Shown here in pieces: positions 47,879-59,239 of a stretch of DNA of 64,000 nucleotides. Position 1 is the stretch's first letter. Each line of letters opens with the position of its first letter. The position numbers were made by a program, and so were the translations under genes. Source of the stretch: Mytilus californianus (lineage: Eukaryota > Mollusca > Bivalvia > Mytilida > Mytilidae). The DNA is taken from positions 108,559,640-108,623,639 of the forward strand of contig NW_026262712.1 in the NCBI RefSeq assembly GCF_021869535.1, given 5' to 3'. A model generated the notes under the pieces. The model was not told where the DNA came from. It worked only from the letters and a program-made list of their open reading frames with translations, and made no database searches.

Positions 47879-48125
47879 TTGCACATCATAATTACATTTG
47901 CACATCATATAAGTACAATTACACATCATATAAGTATATTTGCACATCATATAAGTTTATTTGCACATCGTATAAGTATATTTGCACATCATATAAGGAT
48001 GTTTGCACATTATATAAGATTATTGCACATCATATAGTGACAACTGGACACCATATAAAGATGTTTGCACATGATATATATAATGACAAGTGCACATCTT
48101 ATAAAGGTAAATGCACATCATATAA
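47879..48125. repeat. 21-bp minisatellite, about 12 units
   Basis: GCACATCATATAAGTATATT plus one base, repeated with variation and adjoining the AT-rich array. A 99-codon frame with ICTSYKY repeats arises from the 21-bp period and is not taken as a gene. Confidence 0.95.
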
Positions 48126-48249
48126 TGAAAATGGGCATACATCGGACTCGGACTTCTCTTAAACTGAGTTTTACTGTGCGTACTGTTGTATGTTTGTTTT
48201 TTCTACATTGGCTAGAGGTATAGGGGGAGGGTTGAGATCTCAAAAAACA

Positions 48250-48545
48250 TGTTTAACCCCGCCGCATTTTAGCGCCTGTCCCAAGTCAGGAGCCTCTGGC
48301 CTTTGTTAGTCTTGTATCATTTTTAATTTTAGTTTCTTGTGTATAATTTGGAGTTCAGTATGACGTCAATTATCACTGAACTAGTATACATATTTGATTA
48401 GGGGCCAGATGACGGACGCCTCCGGGTGCGGGAGTTTCTCGCTGCATTGAAGACCCTTTGGTGGCCTTCGGCTGTTGTCTGCTCTATGGTCGGGTTGTTG
48501 TCTCTTTGACACGTTCCCCATTTCCATTCTCAATTTTATTTTTAT
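48250..48545 (-). repeat. Dispersed mussel repeat, family 2 (reverse)
   Basis: Reverse of 11868-12085, extended at its left end by AACCCCGCCGCATTTTAGCG and CCTGTCCCAAGTCAGGAGCC, the 3' end shared with family 1. This shows that families 1 and 2 share a 3' module. Confidence 0.85.
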
Positions 48546-49066
48546 AACAAGACAGTTTTTGCCTTCCATGTATGGGCATTATTATCATCTGTTATGTAAC
48601 TTTTGTTAGACATATTATATCCAGATAAATAAAGGAAAAGCGCGTTAAGACACACGTATAAGCAGTTTTTCATTGAAGGCATTAACATTAATTTTGGACG
48701 GATTTTATTCTAAAATTAAAGTCATTGGAGCAATATTCTAAAATTTATGTCACGGGAGCAATGCATAGACAATACGAATAATACTGCAGTTTATAGGAAA
48801 AAGCACTCACGCGCAACGTAAAACAATTTAAGGAAAATGAGGAACAAATAAGGAGAACTAATTCTTATGAGTAAATATCGCAACAACAAAAAATGAATAA
48901 TTTAATTCTAAATTGCCTTTGCTGGAAAACAAACTGTCCTTTGAATTATCTTTAAAATGATATTTCATTGCCACTAAAATTTATTTGATTATTTTCTTTA
49001 GAATTTGGTCGTATACATGTACATTGCATGCTCACTATACCTTGAAGTTTATTTAAAGCCGTTCCC
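48546..49066. other. No recognised feature
   Basis: AT-rich; nothing supportable. Confidence 0.4.
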
Positions 49067-49079
49067 TATTATCAATAGA

Positions 49080-49488
49080 ACCCCAAGGGTGACTAACAAA
49101 TATTGTCACTCTTGGTCTACTTCCGACCGGCAGTAAAACCCTTACGAAAGTGAGGAGATATAATTTTGCATCCTCATCCGGTCAGAACGGGGACGTTAAA
49201 TCTGATACCTCGTGTAGAGAGAGTTCTACGCTCTTTGCACGTTCAGAACCCTTGCAAAAACTCTTTGAGCGGTTCGTAGTTGGCCTGTTTCAAGCCTTAA
49301 TTTCTGACCCTATCTAATTTACCCTCATCTTCCATTGGCAGTCCAAACTTCCCGCCCTTCATCCCGGTCGACACATATTACAGGACCTATCTATTACATG
49401 TATTGTTGATTTGTTCTCGTCCTGAACACCGCACGTGAATATATTTGCCACTGGACAAGTAGCAACCAACAATCAATCAATCAATCAA
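49080..49488 (+). mobile_element. SINE insertion with perfect 13-bp target-site duplication
   Basis: Flanked by TATTATCAATAGA at 49067-49079 and again at 49489-49501. The body contains GGGGACGTTAAATCTGATAC, GCACGTTCAGAACCCTTGCA and, at the 3' end, TATTTGCCACTGGACAAGTA, then AACCAACAATCAATCAATCA. The 5' part present in the 12.8-kb copy is missing, consistent with 5' truncation on insertion. A mollusc SINE of V-SINE/RUDI or Meta-SINE type (name from memory, subfamily unsure). Confidence 0.9.
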
Positions 49489-49734
49489 TATTATCAATAG
49501 ATTGTAAGAAAAGTGATTGTATGCATGCTTTAAATCATTTATACTGTAATTAATTTGCTCTAATGTATATGAGACGAATTTAAAGTCGATAGTTTCAAGA
49601 AAAATTATTCTTAATTTGATATTGAACTTTTAATTTCCAATTGTAAATGTAGCAGGAGTTATTTATTGACTTTCTCAATTGCATTTGCAATTCCCCGAAC
49701 AAATTCCCGTTATGGAATATATTTTTCAAACGCT

Positions 49735-49910
49735 TCTTGAGCACACGATACCTGGTGGGGTTCGTGTTTCTCAGTCTTTTTCTATGTGTTTTGAAGACTG
49801 CTGTTTGTCTTTTTGTTGTTTTCAGTGTTTTGCCATGAAATTGTCAGTTTGTCTTCTACTTATGAGCTTGAATGTCCCTTTGGTATCTTCCGCCTCTATT
49901 TTCAAACACA
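49735..49910 (+). repeat. Dispersed mussel repeat, family 3 (partial)
   Basis: GGTGGGGTTCGTGTTTCTCA, TTTTGCCATGAAATTGTCAG and TTGAATGTCCCTTTGGTATC, as at 23795 and 31860. It lies just downstream of the SLC26 gene. Confidence 0.8.
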
Positions 49911-50285
49911 ATAACACATACTTTTCAAAAAGGAATAAAAATAAGAAAAATGATAATACAAGAACCTTATAAAACTGCTGAATAAAGGTCAACAAATGTT
50001 TCTTCTTTCCGGCATGTAATTTTAAAATTAGAAAAATAAAAACTAATTTGGCAATATTTTTGCTAAAAACAAAATTTTTGAAAATCTTCAGTTGTCTTCA
50101 AAAATTCAACGAAATTACAAAATCCCCAATTTTTGGACCTCATTTTCCTAAAAAATAAGCATTGTAACCTATATTTTATTTGGTGATGTTTCAAAGTTCT
50201 CATCTCGATCGATAACATATCTCAAAATTAAAAAAATAATGACAATGCAATAAAACTGTATCAACTCACTTTTAAAGAGAACAAG

Positions 50286-50291
50286 TTTATT
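50286..50291 (-). terminator. Polyadenylation signal AATAAA of the SLC26 gene
   Basis: TTTATT on the plus strand reads AATAAA on the minus strand and sits 28-33 bp beyond the transporter stop codon. That would give a very short 3'UTR. It is plausible but unconfirmed, since an AT-rich genome has many chance matches. Confidence 0.45.
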
Positions 50292-50318
50292 TTTTTTTGT
50301 AATATCATTGTAGAAACA

Positions 50319-52394
50319 TCACATTATTAAGGCGCTAAAAGCATCCCATATATCTGCAAAGATATGTTCCTCCGATATTTTTGAAGCCAATTGTGATTTT
50401 TTTAAGAAACGTCTTACGTACTGGTTACAACTGGCAAACACAACAGTGACTCCAACATTTTCTAATTCACATATAACCTCGATCAAGATCCTTAAACCAT
50501 TTATGTCAATGTAATTTATAGATGAGCAGTCAATGATGACGTAATCCTTATTATGTAGAGATTTGTCGTGCAGTCCATCCCATGGCAGTCTCGTGAAAGA
50601 TTCAACGCTTTCTTTGTTCATGTGCTCCATATTGTGCTTTGAATCAGATGGAGCAGCCACTACGTAGGATTGTTGACTTTTGGTGAATTTAGAGTGGAGG
50701 TTAAACTTGCCATCTGTTAATTCAAATAGTTTTTTCCGAAACGCCTCTGCCGTGGCAAAATAAAGTGATGATTCAAATTTAAAAATCTGAATTCTAGGAT
50801 GTGTCAAAATGTGGTCATAGAGTTTGCTATTCAAAAATCTGTCCTCGGTTGTTAACTTTGACAGAAGATACACTTCCGGGATTTGACTTTGCAATACTAC
50901 TGTGAACATGCATAGAATAACACCGACGTAAAGTGCATATGGAAAGTCAATGAAGCAACCGCTTAAGTTGGTCCCAACTGCAATTAAAAAGTCGTAACGA
51001 TTCAATCTCCACATTTCCGGCAAATCTTTCATTTGAGTAACAAGATTTTTAACGGCTATGATGACCATGGTAGACAAGACAGAGATCGGAAGCATTCGGA
51101 ACAATGGTCCAATCCATAAAAGAATGATTAGAATGAAAAACGAAGAAATGAGTCCGTGTAAAGTTGACTTTGGGCCCATTAAACATAAAGTAATAGTTCT
51201 TGCTGGACCTGCACATGACGGGAAACACAGAAAGAAAGAACTAACAAAGTTTGATAATCCATATGCCACAAGTTCTTGGTTGTCATCAACTCTGTAGTTA
51301 TGAGCTGCTTCACAAAGACGAGACATGGATACAGAGAGCATAAAAATCATTATAGCAACCACAAAACAATCTAAAACCAAATCTACAGAAAGATATGGCA
51401 TTCTAGGTGGAGGAAATCCGGCAGGGATATCGCCGACTATTTTTAATCCGAAACTCTCAGATAAGTTGGCAAAATTCGAAATTATTGTTGCTATAATGAC
51501 CACAATAAAATCTATGGGAACTGGTGTCTTAAGTTTGTGTCTGAACTTCACATTGATAACATCTTTAAAAGCAAGAAGTATAGCGGCAGTTAAAAGCGAA
51601 GAAAGCAGAGAAGCGACGTGTATTTTCGGTACCTTTTCGAAAATGGCTTTGTATGTCAGTACAAGTTGTCCTGCTCCTGTGAATCTCGGAATAGTAATTC
51701 CTAAAGCATTCGGTAACATGCTTGTTACGATGTGAACACCACCAGCAGCGGTGAACCCACTTACAAAAGACGATGATATGTAGTTGACTATAAATCCAAG
51801 GCGAAGTAGGCCCATCAATAGCAGAATCAGCCCGATTATACATGTAGATCCAGATGCTATGGAAGATTTTAAATCGATGTCATCTTCTGGTTTAGTTGAA
51901 TTTGCACCTGCAGCAGCTGGCAAATGTTTATGTATTAATTCGGATGTAAATAAACTTATAATGCCGTTCGTTCCAAATGAAATGTGTCGAGAGGTTCCAA
52001 ATAGAAGATAAAGTATCACCGGTGAAAATGAAGAATATAATCCATATTCAGGAGCTAAGGAGGCCAATACACCGAAAGCAATTCCGAGTGGAAAACTAAG
52101 GCAACCTATTGTTATTCCACTAACCATGTCATTTAGAATGTAACTTAAATTGTAGGTTCTCAAGACGTTCACAATTGGAAACAGTGTACTGAAATATTGT
52201 TCCACTTTCTCTTTAGGACAACAGAACCAGCGTCGTAAACGAGTTCTTACTGTAGGTTTTGGTTGAGCTGGTTTGCTATAATGCTCATCCAGTTCATGCT
52301 GGGTACGAACATATCTCCTTGCGGTAATTTCATGATGATGAGAATAAGGTGGACTCCCAATGTGAAAGGACATCTTGTGTACTTCAGGATCAAA
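50319..52394 (-). CDS. SLC26-family anion/sulfate transporter with STAS domain (main coding exon)
   Basis: Encodes 684 residues from the ATG at 52373 to TGA at 50321-50319. Seven more in-frame codons lie between that ATG and a splice acceptor (ATATTTCAG, AG at 52396-52395), so the true start is on the exon at 53838-53782. Numbered from the internal ATG: cytoplasmic basic N-terminus (1-70); membrane domain (~75-495) with the sulfate-transporter signature starting PEYGLYSSF (108-116) and GTSRHIS (126-132); a luminal/extracellular NST sequon at 158; Arg392 in CAGPARTIT, which by eye aligns with the anion-site arginine of prestin (the preceding Ser is Ala here); and a STAS domain (~527-683) with DYVIIDCSSINYIDINGLR. 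Family role: chloride, bicarbonate, sulfate or oxalate exchange at membranes. The family is certain; the subfamily (A5/A6-like or other) and substrate are not. The large intronless exon is notable, since vertebrate SLC26 genes have many introns. Confidence 0.95.
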   Translation of the reverse strand, partial: FDPEVHKMSFHIGSPPYSHHHEITARRYVRTQHELDEHYSKPAQPKPTVRTRLRRWFCCPKEKVEQYFSTLFPIVNVLRTYNLSYILNDMVSGITIGCLSFPLGIAFGVLASLAPEYGLYSSFSPVILYLLFGTSRHISFGTNGIISLFTSELIHKHLPAAAGANSTKPEDDIDLKSSIASGSTCIIGLILLLMGLLRLGFIVNYISSSFVSGFTAAGGVHIVTSMLPNALGITIPRFTGAGQLVLTYKAIFEKVPKIHVASLLSSLLTAAILLAFKDVINVKFRHKLKTPVPIDFIVVIIATIISNFANLSESFGLKIVGDIPAGFPPPRMPYLSVDLVLDCFVVAIMIFMLSVSMSRLCEAAHNYRVDDNQELVAYGLSNFVSSFFLCFPSCAGPARTITLCLMGPKSTLHGLISSFFILIILLWIGPLFRMLPISVLSTMVIIAVKNLVTQMKDLPEMWRLNRYDFLIAVGTNLSGCFIDFPYALYVGVILCMFTVVLQSQIPEVYLLSKLTTEDRFLNSKLYDHILTHPRIQIFKFESSLYFATAEAFRKKLFELTDGKFNLHSKFTKSQQSYVVAAPSDSKHNMEHMNKESVESFTRLPWDGLHDKSLHNKDYVIIDCSSINYIDINGLRILIEVICELENVGVTVVFASCNQYVRRFLKKSQLASKISEEHIFADIWDAFSALIM

Positions 52395-53781
52395 CTGAAA
52401 TATGAATAATTATGATAATTTTGTCATTTATTTCACTCTTTTCTCTTGTTAGTTCTCGTAATATAGTTAATGAATTGGAATTAAACAAAAAGTTGATTGA
52501 TATTTTGGCTCTCTTAAACTTTTGGTCCCTAGCGTATCTGATGTAGATTAATCCGAGAAGCGTGTTGTTAGCGTTGTAATCATATCATTTTTCATATAAC
52601 ATGTTCAATTAGAGTCGAAAATTTGTTTATGGGTGCATGATAGATTAATACATGGCTTGTGTTTCCTATCATGATTTCTTATATCTTCCCTCGGCAGCAT
52701 TTGAACGAATGCTTTTTGACATCGTGGAAACACTGTTGCATTATTTCTAGACCACTCAGCCAAACAGGAAATATATATATATTAATAGTTGATATGCCCC
52801 TTTAAGATCATTCATGAATATTTCAAGTTTTATTTTTTTCAATGAATTTTTTGTGATTTTACTTTTTATATGTAAAAGTAGAATGTAATCGATTGGTCCC
52901 ATTAAGGATGTACACCTCTGATGAGCCAAACATTTCTAGAATTAAACTTTTTTTCTTATCCTGATTTAAGGGTAAAAAAATAATTGGTGAAGAAAAAATC
53001 ATATGGTGGTGTACTTCTATTTTTGCTACAGCCATTTGAAAGTACCCAATTTTGATGATTTTTCCATTTTTCATCAATTTTTTCCCATTTTTGGGCTATT
53101 ATCATGAAAAAAAATCACAGTTTCACAATTAAACTTTTTTTCATACTTTCACTAAAGATGAAGACCAATCTGAATAAATTTAACTTAAAAAAACTATGGG
53201 TAGGTGTTAATATAAGAAAGTTTTATAAAATTTTGTTGCTTTTTCGTGTCAAATTTACCATGTTGTCAATTTTGTAAATTTGGGATTTTTCTCTTTTTTT
53301 AGAACAAAAAGCATATTATTTCAACTTCTTTGTTATAAATGATTGAAAAAATACATATCTAAGAAATTTAAAAAGAAAAAATTGATATGGGATGTACATG
53401 TATCTGGTAAAATCATTTCTTTTACCCCTCACCCATTTTCTCAACATTTTGGCTAATGAGACTGACTTGATTGGTTATAAAATTTGAAAATTTTATTACT
53501 CAAAAACTATTTATTGTAAATACACAATTTTTTCACAGAGTTAAGTTTGATTATAATATTTTTAAAATTCATTGATATTTTCCACTTGTATCACATGTTT
53601 TGGAAATAATTCCGGAACGAGATTTTCAACGAGACTGAAACGTCAGAAGAATACATCCTCAATGCAAAATAGTTGATGGTTTGTTAAGCTGCTCTATGAA
53701 AATCGAGAGCAGATGCTTCACCTTACTCTACTTTCTGTTTTCCCAAGACAAGTCACATGATGAATATATATATACACTTAC
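52395..53781 (-). other. Predicted intron 1 of the SLC26 gene
   Basis: 1387-bp interval between donor GTAAGT (53781-53776) and acceptor TTTCAG (AG 52396-52395). It is AT-rich and contains a decayed tRNA-derived SINE fragment at about 52680-52770, of the same family as the array at 29.6-30.6 kb. No coding segment seen. Confidence 0.75.
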
Positions 53782-53838
53782 ACTGTCATTATCCTCCACT
53801 GTGTCTACCGAAGGTTTAGGGTCGCTTAGGTCATCCAT
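53782..53838 (-). CDS. First coding exon of the SLC26 transporter gene
   Basis: On the minus strand an ATG at 53838-53836 opens a 19-codon acidic stretch (MDDLSDPKPSV, then DTVEDNDS) ending exactly at a strong splice donor, AGT|GTAAGT (donor GT at 53781-53780). It is phase 0, matching the phase-0 acceptor before 52394. Joining them gives ...NDS-FDPEVHK-MSFHIG with no stop and a protein of about 710 residues, normal for SLC26. An in-frame TAA lies two codons upstream of the ATG, which fixes the start. The A/T-rich upstream TATATAAATAACAG could be a TATA-like element or another acceptor for a 5'UTR exon; I cannot tell which. Confidence 0.8.
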
Positions 53839-55763
53839 CCTTTATGATTTCTGTTATTTATATAATAATAGTTAACGTAAGACACTTTGAAATAAAAAAA
53901 AAATGCAGGCATTAAATCAAATATCATTAGATTATCGAACTTTTTGTTCCACCGACTATGGGGGTTACGACTGGTTTAGTTTAAATGTTCTTGGTTAATA
54001 TTATGAAGGTATAATTTACTGAACATAGATAACGCTATAGTATCATAATGCCTTACATATATAAATACACATTAAAAAAAATGTTCAAAACTTCTTTCAA
54101 GTCCGATTTTAATGGCAATGTTTACCATTAAATACAGAAATATCTGTATTTTTTTTCTGAAATAGTTTGAAATGTCGGAGAAATCACTGACTAAAGAGAA
54201 ATCGTAATTTCTGCTCGAAAATAGGTATATGAACTCTGGTGGATAGTTGTATCAATGGCAATCATATCACATCTCTATATTTTTATATAAAGCATGTGTA
54301 GGGAACACATTTCAATATTTGTATTTAAATAATGATTTATCAGTAATGACACGTCATAAAAATATTGATACTAGAAATCATAAAAACGGGCAAACTGAAA
54401 ACATTTCATTAAAATCGGACTTGAAATAACTTTTTGAAATTTTTTCATATGAAAACATGTGTATATCATAATTTGATGTGGAAGTGTCCGAACACTTTTG
54501 ACCTCTCAGACTAGTACAATTTGAAAAATAGAAAGAGGTTGGAATTTAACTTTTTTTCCGAATATCCATGAATTGAACAAATTAACATTAAAGACATAAA
54601 ATATGAATATTTTTTTTTCCGATTTAAAGGCTATCTTGAACTAACTTCAATGAATGTATAACCATTCGTCTAAGCTGTTTTTCGTTTTTTTATTTTATGA
54701 AAAATCTCTTAAACTTCATATTTTAACATGTAATATACAAAGTGTTTTTTTTTTTTTTGCTCCTAGAGTCCCATACAGTAAAATCCGGTCGACCAGGTAA
54801 CATGGTAAACGTATACTTTAATTTCTTAACCATTTTTCTTTATTCTTTTTAAATTTTACCTATTATTCTCTCTTCTTTATATGTTAGAACCCCAGTATTC
54901 TCTATTCTTTATTTTGTTGGCTTATTTTTCATATTCTTTTTTTTTCTCACTTTTCTTCAGTATTGTAGAAAAACAAAGGATGTGGGGTATCCGTCCATGA
55001 CATACAATCAGTATATGCACAGCAAAATACACACAAAAAGCAAAGGAACAGCGCTTTTATTGTTGTTTTTCATCTCAAAGTCACAGTGGCCAATTATTCT
55101 CTATTATGGAAACCCATCCAGACCCTCATTGTAAGTAATATACTCAGTGACAGCAAAAATACGTTTACCATGTTATAAGGTCGACAGTTTTTCACTATAT
55201 GTTAAAAGAGAGCGAAATCCAACACCGCACCCCTTTTCACACGTTCGAAAAGGCACGTAGCTACGTTTACGTCATAATTACACCCTATATAAGAATGCCG
55301 GATTTTGATTGGTTGTTAGCCAGTGTATTTTTCGCATATTGTAATAATTTTTCCTCATTTCAAACGAATTTGCCTGTTTTTTCACCACTGCCGGTGAATT
55401 TGCCTCAAATTCCCACCTCTGCCGTGGTATTTGCCATTTTGGATATTCCTTTTTTACCCTCGCGAACCTGTTCCCGCCAAAATTATTCGGAACCTTTCTC
55501 ACTTTATCCCGACAACATGGTTAAGCACTATTGATTGAGTTAAACCGAAAACTGTCAGAAATATACATATAAAGAGGGGAAAGACATGTCTATACAAATG
55601 AACGATTTAATGATGGAATAACAATGACGTTTACACATATAGATACCATGACGTTACAAAAAGACAGCACTAACGCATATAAGTACATGTATAATTCCCG
55701 CGGTACTAGGATTTCCCTTCACATGTACAGACAATTTCAATCAAAATCTATTCGGTGTAATTA
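53839..55763. other. 5' flank of the SLC26 gene, no further gene recognised
   Basis: Probably contains the promoter and any 5'UTR exon of the transporter. A reversed family 1 head fragment lies at 54236-54285 (GATAGTTGTATCAATGGCAA). The 111-codon frame at 55199-55534 is unassigned. Confidence 0.45.
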
Positions 55764-55908
55764 AACAGATATATCATGTTATGGAAGGGTATTTGCGAAA
55801 AATACCAGTCTTGGGACCAAATTTCCCTCGCCTAGCGGCTTGGGAAATTTCACCGTCCCTTGACTGGTATTTTTCGCAAATATTCCTCCATAACATGATA
55901 TATCTGTT
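55764..55908. mobile_element. 145-bp fold-back element
   Basis: AACAGATATATCATGTTATG ... GCGAAAAATACCAGTC is matched by GACTGGTATTTTTCGC ... CATAACATGATATATCTGTT, nearly perfect over ~50 bp per arm. The inner part GACCAAATTTCCCTCGCC also partly pairs with GGGAAATTTCACCGTCCC. The loop contains CTAGCGGC. Confidence 0.9.
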
Positions 55909-58214
55909 CAAAACACCCGGGCGTGCACTTGAATTTTGGTAAACAAATATTTTAATCTAAATAGAATAAAAAGAACTGGTAAAAGCACATCAGCCTTGTC
56001 ATTCTTTCTTCAATAGCTTGTAATTGCAGATTAAGTGACGCAATTTACTTTTCAATCGAATGAATATATATATATGTTCATTTTCTGTCAAAGTCTGAAT
56101 CAACAGTATGTGGTTAAAGTTTTTTTTCAAACCTTCGTGAAATTTCACGGCAGTTGGACAGAAGCTTTTTATGATCAAAAGAATATACAGACTATAATGA
56201 TGAAAATATATTTTTTATTTTCCCAAATTTTACTGATAAAAGGAATTTCTTCACTCTTTGGTTAACGTTTGTTACACATCAATTACTTTGTCAAACCTTC
56301 ATCGAATTTTATGAAACTTTGGTAGACGCTAATATTCAAGATCAAGAACAAATCTAAAGAAAGTGTTTGATTTTTTTTAAATCCTGTACTTGACTGATGA
56401 ATGGATTCACTTTTTGCAGTCAACATTACACTTTATTACTGACAGAAGCAATCCCTGCCGAAACCTAGGGTTCCACGGAACCCGTTATGTATTTTCATAT
56501 TACACCTGAACATCTATGAAAATTATTTATTGCATGTCCATTAACGAAATTTGCACATATAAAAAAGGGGTGAAAACTAGATGATGTCAAAATAATTAGT
56601 AGAACGACAACATTTAGATGTAGACTTGATTTTTTACTATTTCTAAAGTTTCGGATTTTTTGTCGATTGATTGCTTTACCCCACGGCTTCTTTTAAACAC
56701 ATTTTATAATAATTGGTTTGGATATTTTTCTCTTAAACCAATGACAATTAGAATCCAAATCAACACAGTGAATAAATTAAACTTAAAAAAAAAATTAGAC
56801 TTGCTATTGATTAGTTTGTAATAACAGATATGGTATCTAATTCTCGATAACTCGTCAGCTTCCGTGGGCTTCGCCCCCTTGAACCCACTACCAGGAGGTG
56901 TTTTGACCTTGACCCACTCGGGGCTCTCAGATCCCTCGCCGAGGATCGGGCGTACACTTAAAAATTGCCTAGCTACGCAACTGCCGACCCGCCATTCGCG
57001 GTTTATGATGCATTGTTGCACTTATGTAAAATCACATCATAACTGTTTTTTTCTCACCTTGTTTGAATGCTGTGTTTTGTCAATCAAAACGAAAACCTGC
57101 TGTATCAAAATTGTGTATCACGAAAAGTAAACGTGAAAGCCATGATTCCCCCTGTAAACGAAAGATGTTATGACGTTGACCATTAATGGCGCATAAACGT
57201 GACGTTAATATACGAGGCAAGTATGATATTGTTCAAATGACAATAGCGTTTCTCACGCTTCACATATAGTTGTGGTGTTACAATTCGTAAATTCATATTA
57301 AGGATAACTCAAGGTAATGTACATTCAGTTGTGTTACATATTTTTTTTTTACAGTTTTTGTATGAGTAAATTGTTTAATGGGTTCCCATTTTTGTTCTAC
57401 TTTCTCACCTATTGCAGGTGAATATTGAACGATCGGAGATAACTCGATGAATAACATTACTGAATAATAATAAAAGAAACTTCTAACATAAACCATTAAA
57501 AATTTTGAGTAAATTCCTAAATTATGGTATGTTCCTTTGAAGAAATGGAAAAATCATGTCATACCATATCAAACTATTATATATATCTTCGTTGACCTGG
57601 TACTAACATATTTATCTTCTTCATACGATATTTCCTGGCGTTTACATGTGTTCTGATTGTAATAGGACTGTCCATAACAATTTTATGATAGAAAAATCCT
57701 CAAAACAACTAGATTTCGTGAGAATTTTTTTTTTTAAAGTTAAAATTGAACCGTGTGTATTTATTCTCTTCCAATTTTAGAATATTCTTTTGAAGAATGA
57801 AAATACTGTGATCTACAAATGCTGATCATTTAGAAAAATACAAATCTCGAGTCAGGACAGTATACGAAAATCTTTGAATATTGGTTTTTATCTAACATTG
57901 ATTTGAATTTTGATATACAGTTATGAAAACTTATAATCCTACATCCTGTAGATACTATGTACTTATACTTTGAAATTACACAAGGTCATGCTTTTCTCAG
58001 ATTGTTTATGACGTCTTTACATAAAATCCGTTCGGCGTGTCCTGATTAATACTTTTGTCCTATTAAATTTACTTTCTTTAGTAGTTGTATTGACTTGAAC
58101 TATAGCGTTCAGCAACTGCAAGTACTCTTAGATCGATGCTTTGTGTGTTTTGTCTTTATATAAGTTTTTCGTGCTTCGTGCCAATCTATTGAATCGAGTC
58201 ATTTCCTGCTGCTT
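55909..58214. other. No recognised gene
   Basis: 56850-57010 is a GC-richer repeat (GTGGGCTTCGCCCCCTTGAA) that I know from other mussel loci. The frames that cover it on both strands are repeat-derived. Otherwise AT-rich. Confidence 0.4.
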
Positions 58215-58535
58215 TTTTACAGTTTGTTCTTATGATGTGGTATTACACCACTGTCCCCGATTAAAGGAGAACTGAGCGCTCATAGACGTTATAAATGATG
58301 CCGTTGGTTTTCTCGTTTGAATTGTTTACAATCCTGTTACCACTTGGTGTGCTATACGACAGAACAACCTTAGAATATGCATTATCTATAACACAATATA
58401 AAAATAAGGAGATGTGGTATGATTGCCAATGAGACAACTAGCCACCAAAGTTAAAATGAAGTGGGTGTAAGCAATTATAGGCAACCGTACGGCCTTCAAC
58501 AATGAGAAAAACCCATACCATATAGTACCACTTAT
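58215..58535. repeat. Family 1 repeat fragments, reversed then forward
   Basis: A reversed piece (TGGTTTTCTCGTTTGAATTG at ~58309) is followed by a forward head (AAGGAGATGTGGTATGATTG at ~58406 with CCGTACGGCCTTCAACAATG). Confidence 0.75.
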
Positions 58536-59239
58536 ATATCATAACAGATTAATAATCAGACTGTGGCCGGATTATACCATCCCTTGTATCTGAATCTACC
58601 AACTATAATCTGCGTATTGGTCAAACTTATACAGTTCCAATAATTTGACTGAATTTATATTAACAATCCTTTCCTCCTACGTCTTCTCATAGTCTGGGAC
58701 AATTTATACATATTATACATAGCTATTAGAAATTTCAAAGTTCTATCCATACCTTTGAAAAGTCTTACAGAGGTTTCGACAGAATAATAATAAACATTTT
58801 ATTTACTTATCTAGATTTGAATGATTTTTTTAAAGAAAGCTTTTGATTAAGATATATATATATATCATAAACAGAGCAATTTTAACTACTTCACCTTTTT
58901 TCTGAAAATATTGAGAAAAAAATTAATTTGGGTTACATTTGACAATTTTTCCCGGTTTCCTGTTTTCGGAGATTTAAATTTTTGGTCATTAAATTTTGTC
59001 AGTTTCCGTATGCAATCATCATTGTTATCTTTAGAATAGAATAATATTTGACAATTTTTCCGGTTTCTTTCTTTTTTTGTTGAGATTTTATGATAAAATC
59101 TTAGTTTTTGTCCAAAAAAAACTAATTTCTAGTCATAAAATTCAGTCAGTTTGCCTATAAATTCATGTTTGTGGTGTTTCAAATAGAGTCATATTCTTTA
59201 AGTTGGTTCATGTCTGTCATTTTTTTTTTCCGTAAATTG
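58536..59239. other. No recognised feature
   Basis: AT-rich; nothing supportable. Confidence 0.4.

Noticed and set aside
47863-48162. 99-codon frame with ICTSYKY repeats
   Set aside because: Again a 21-bp minisatellite; no start context, splice sites or conservation.
51058-52011. Open frames on the plus strand opposite the SLC26 exon
   Set aside because: They are antisense shadows of a strongly conserved transporter frame and have no independent family match or splice context.
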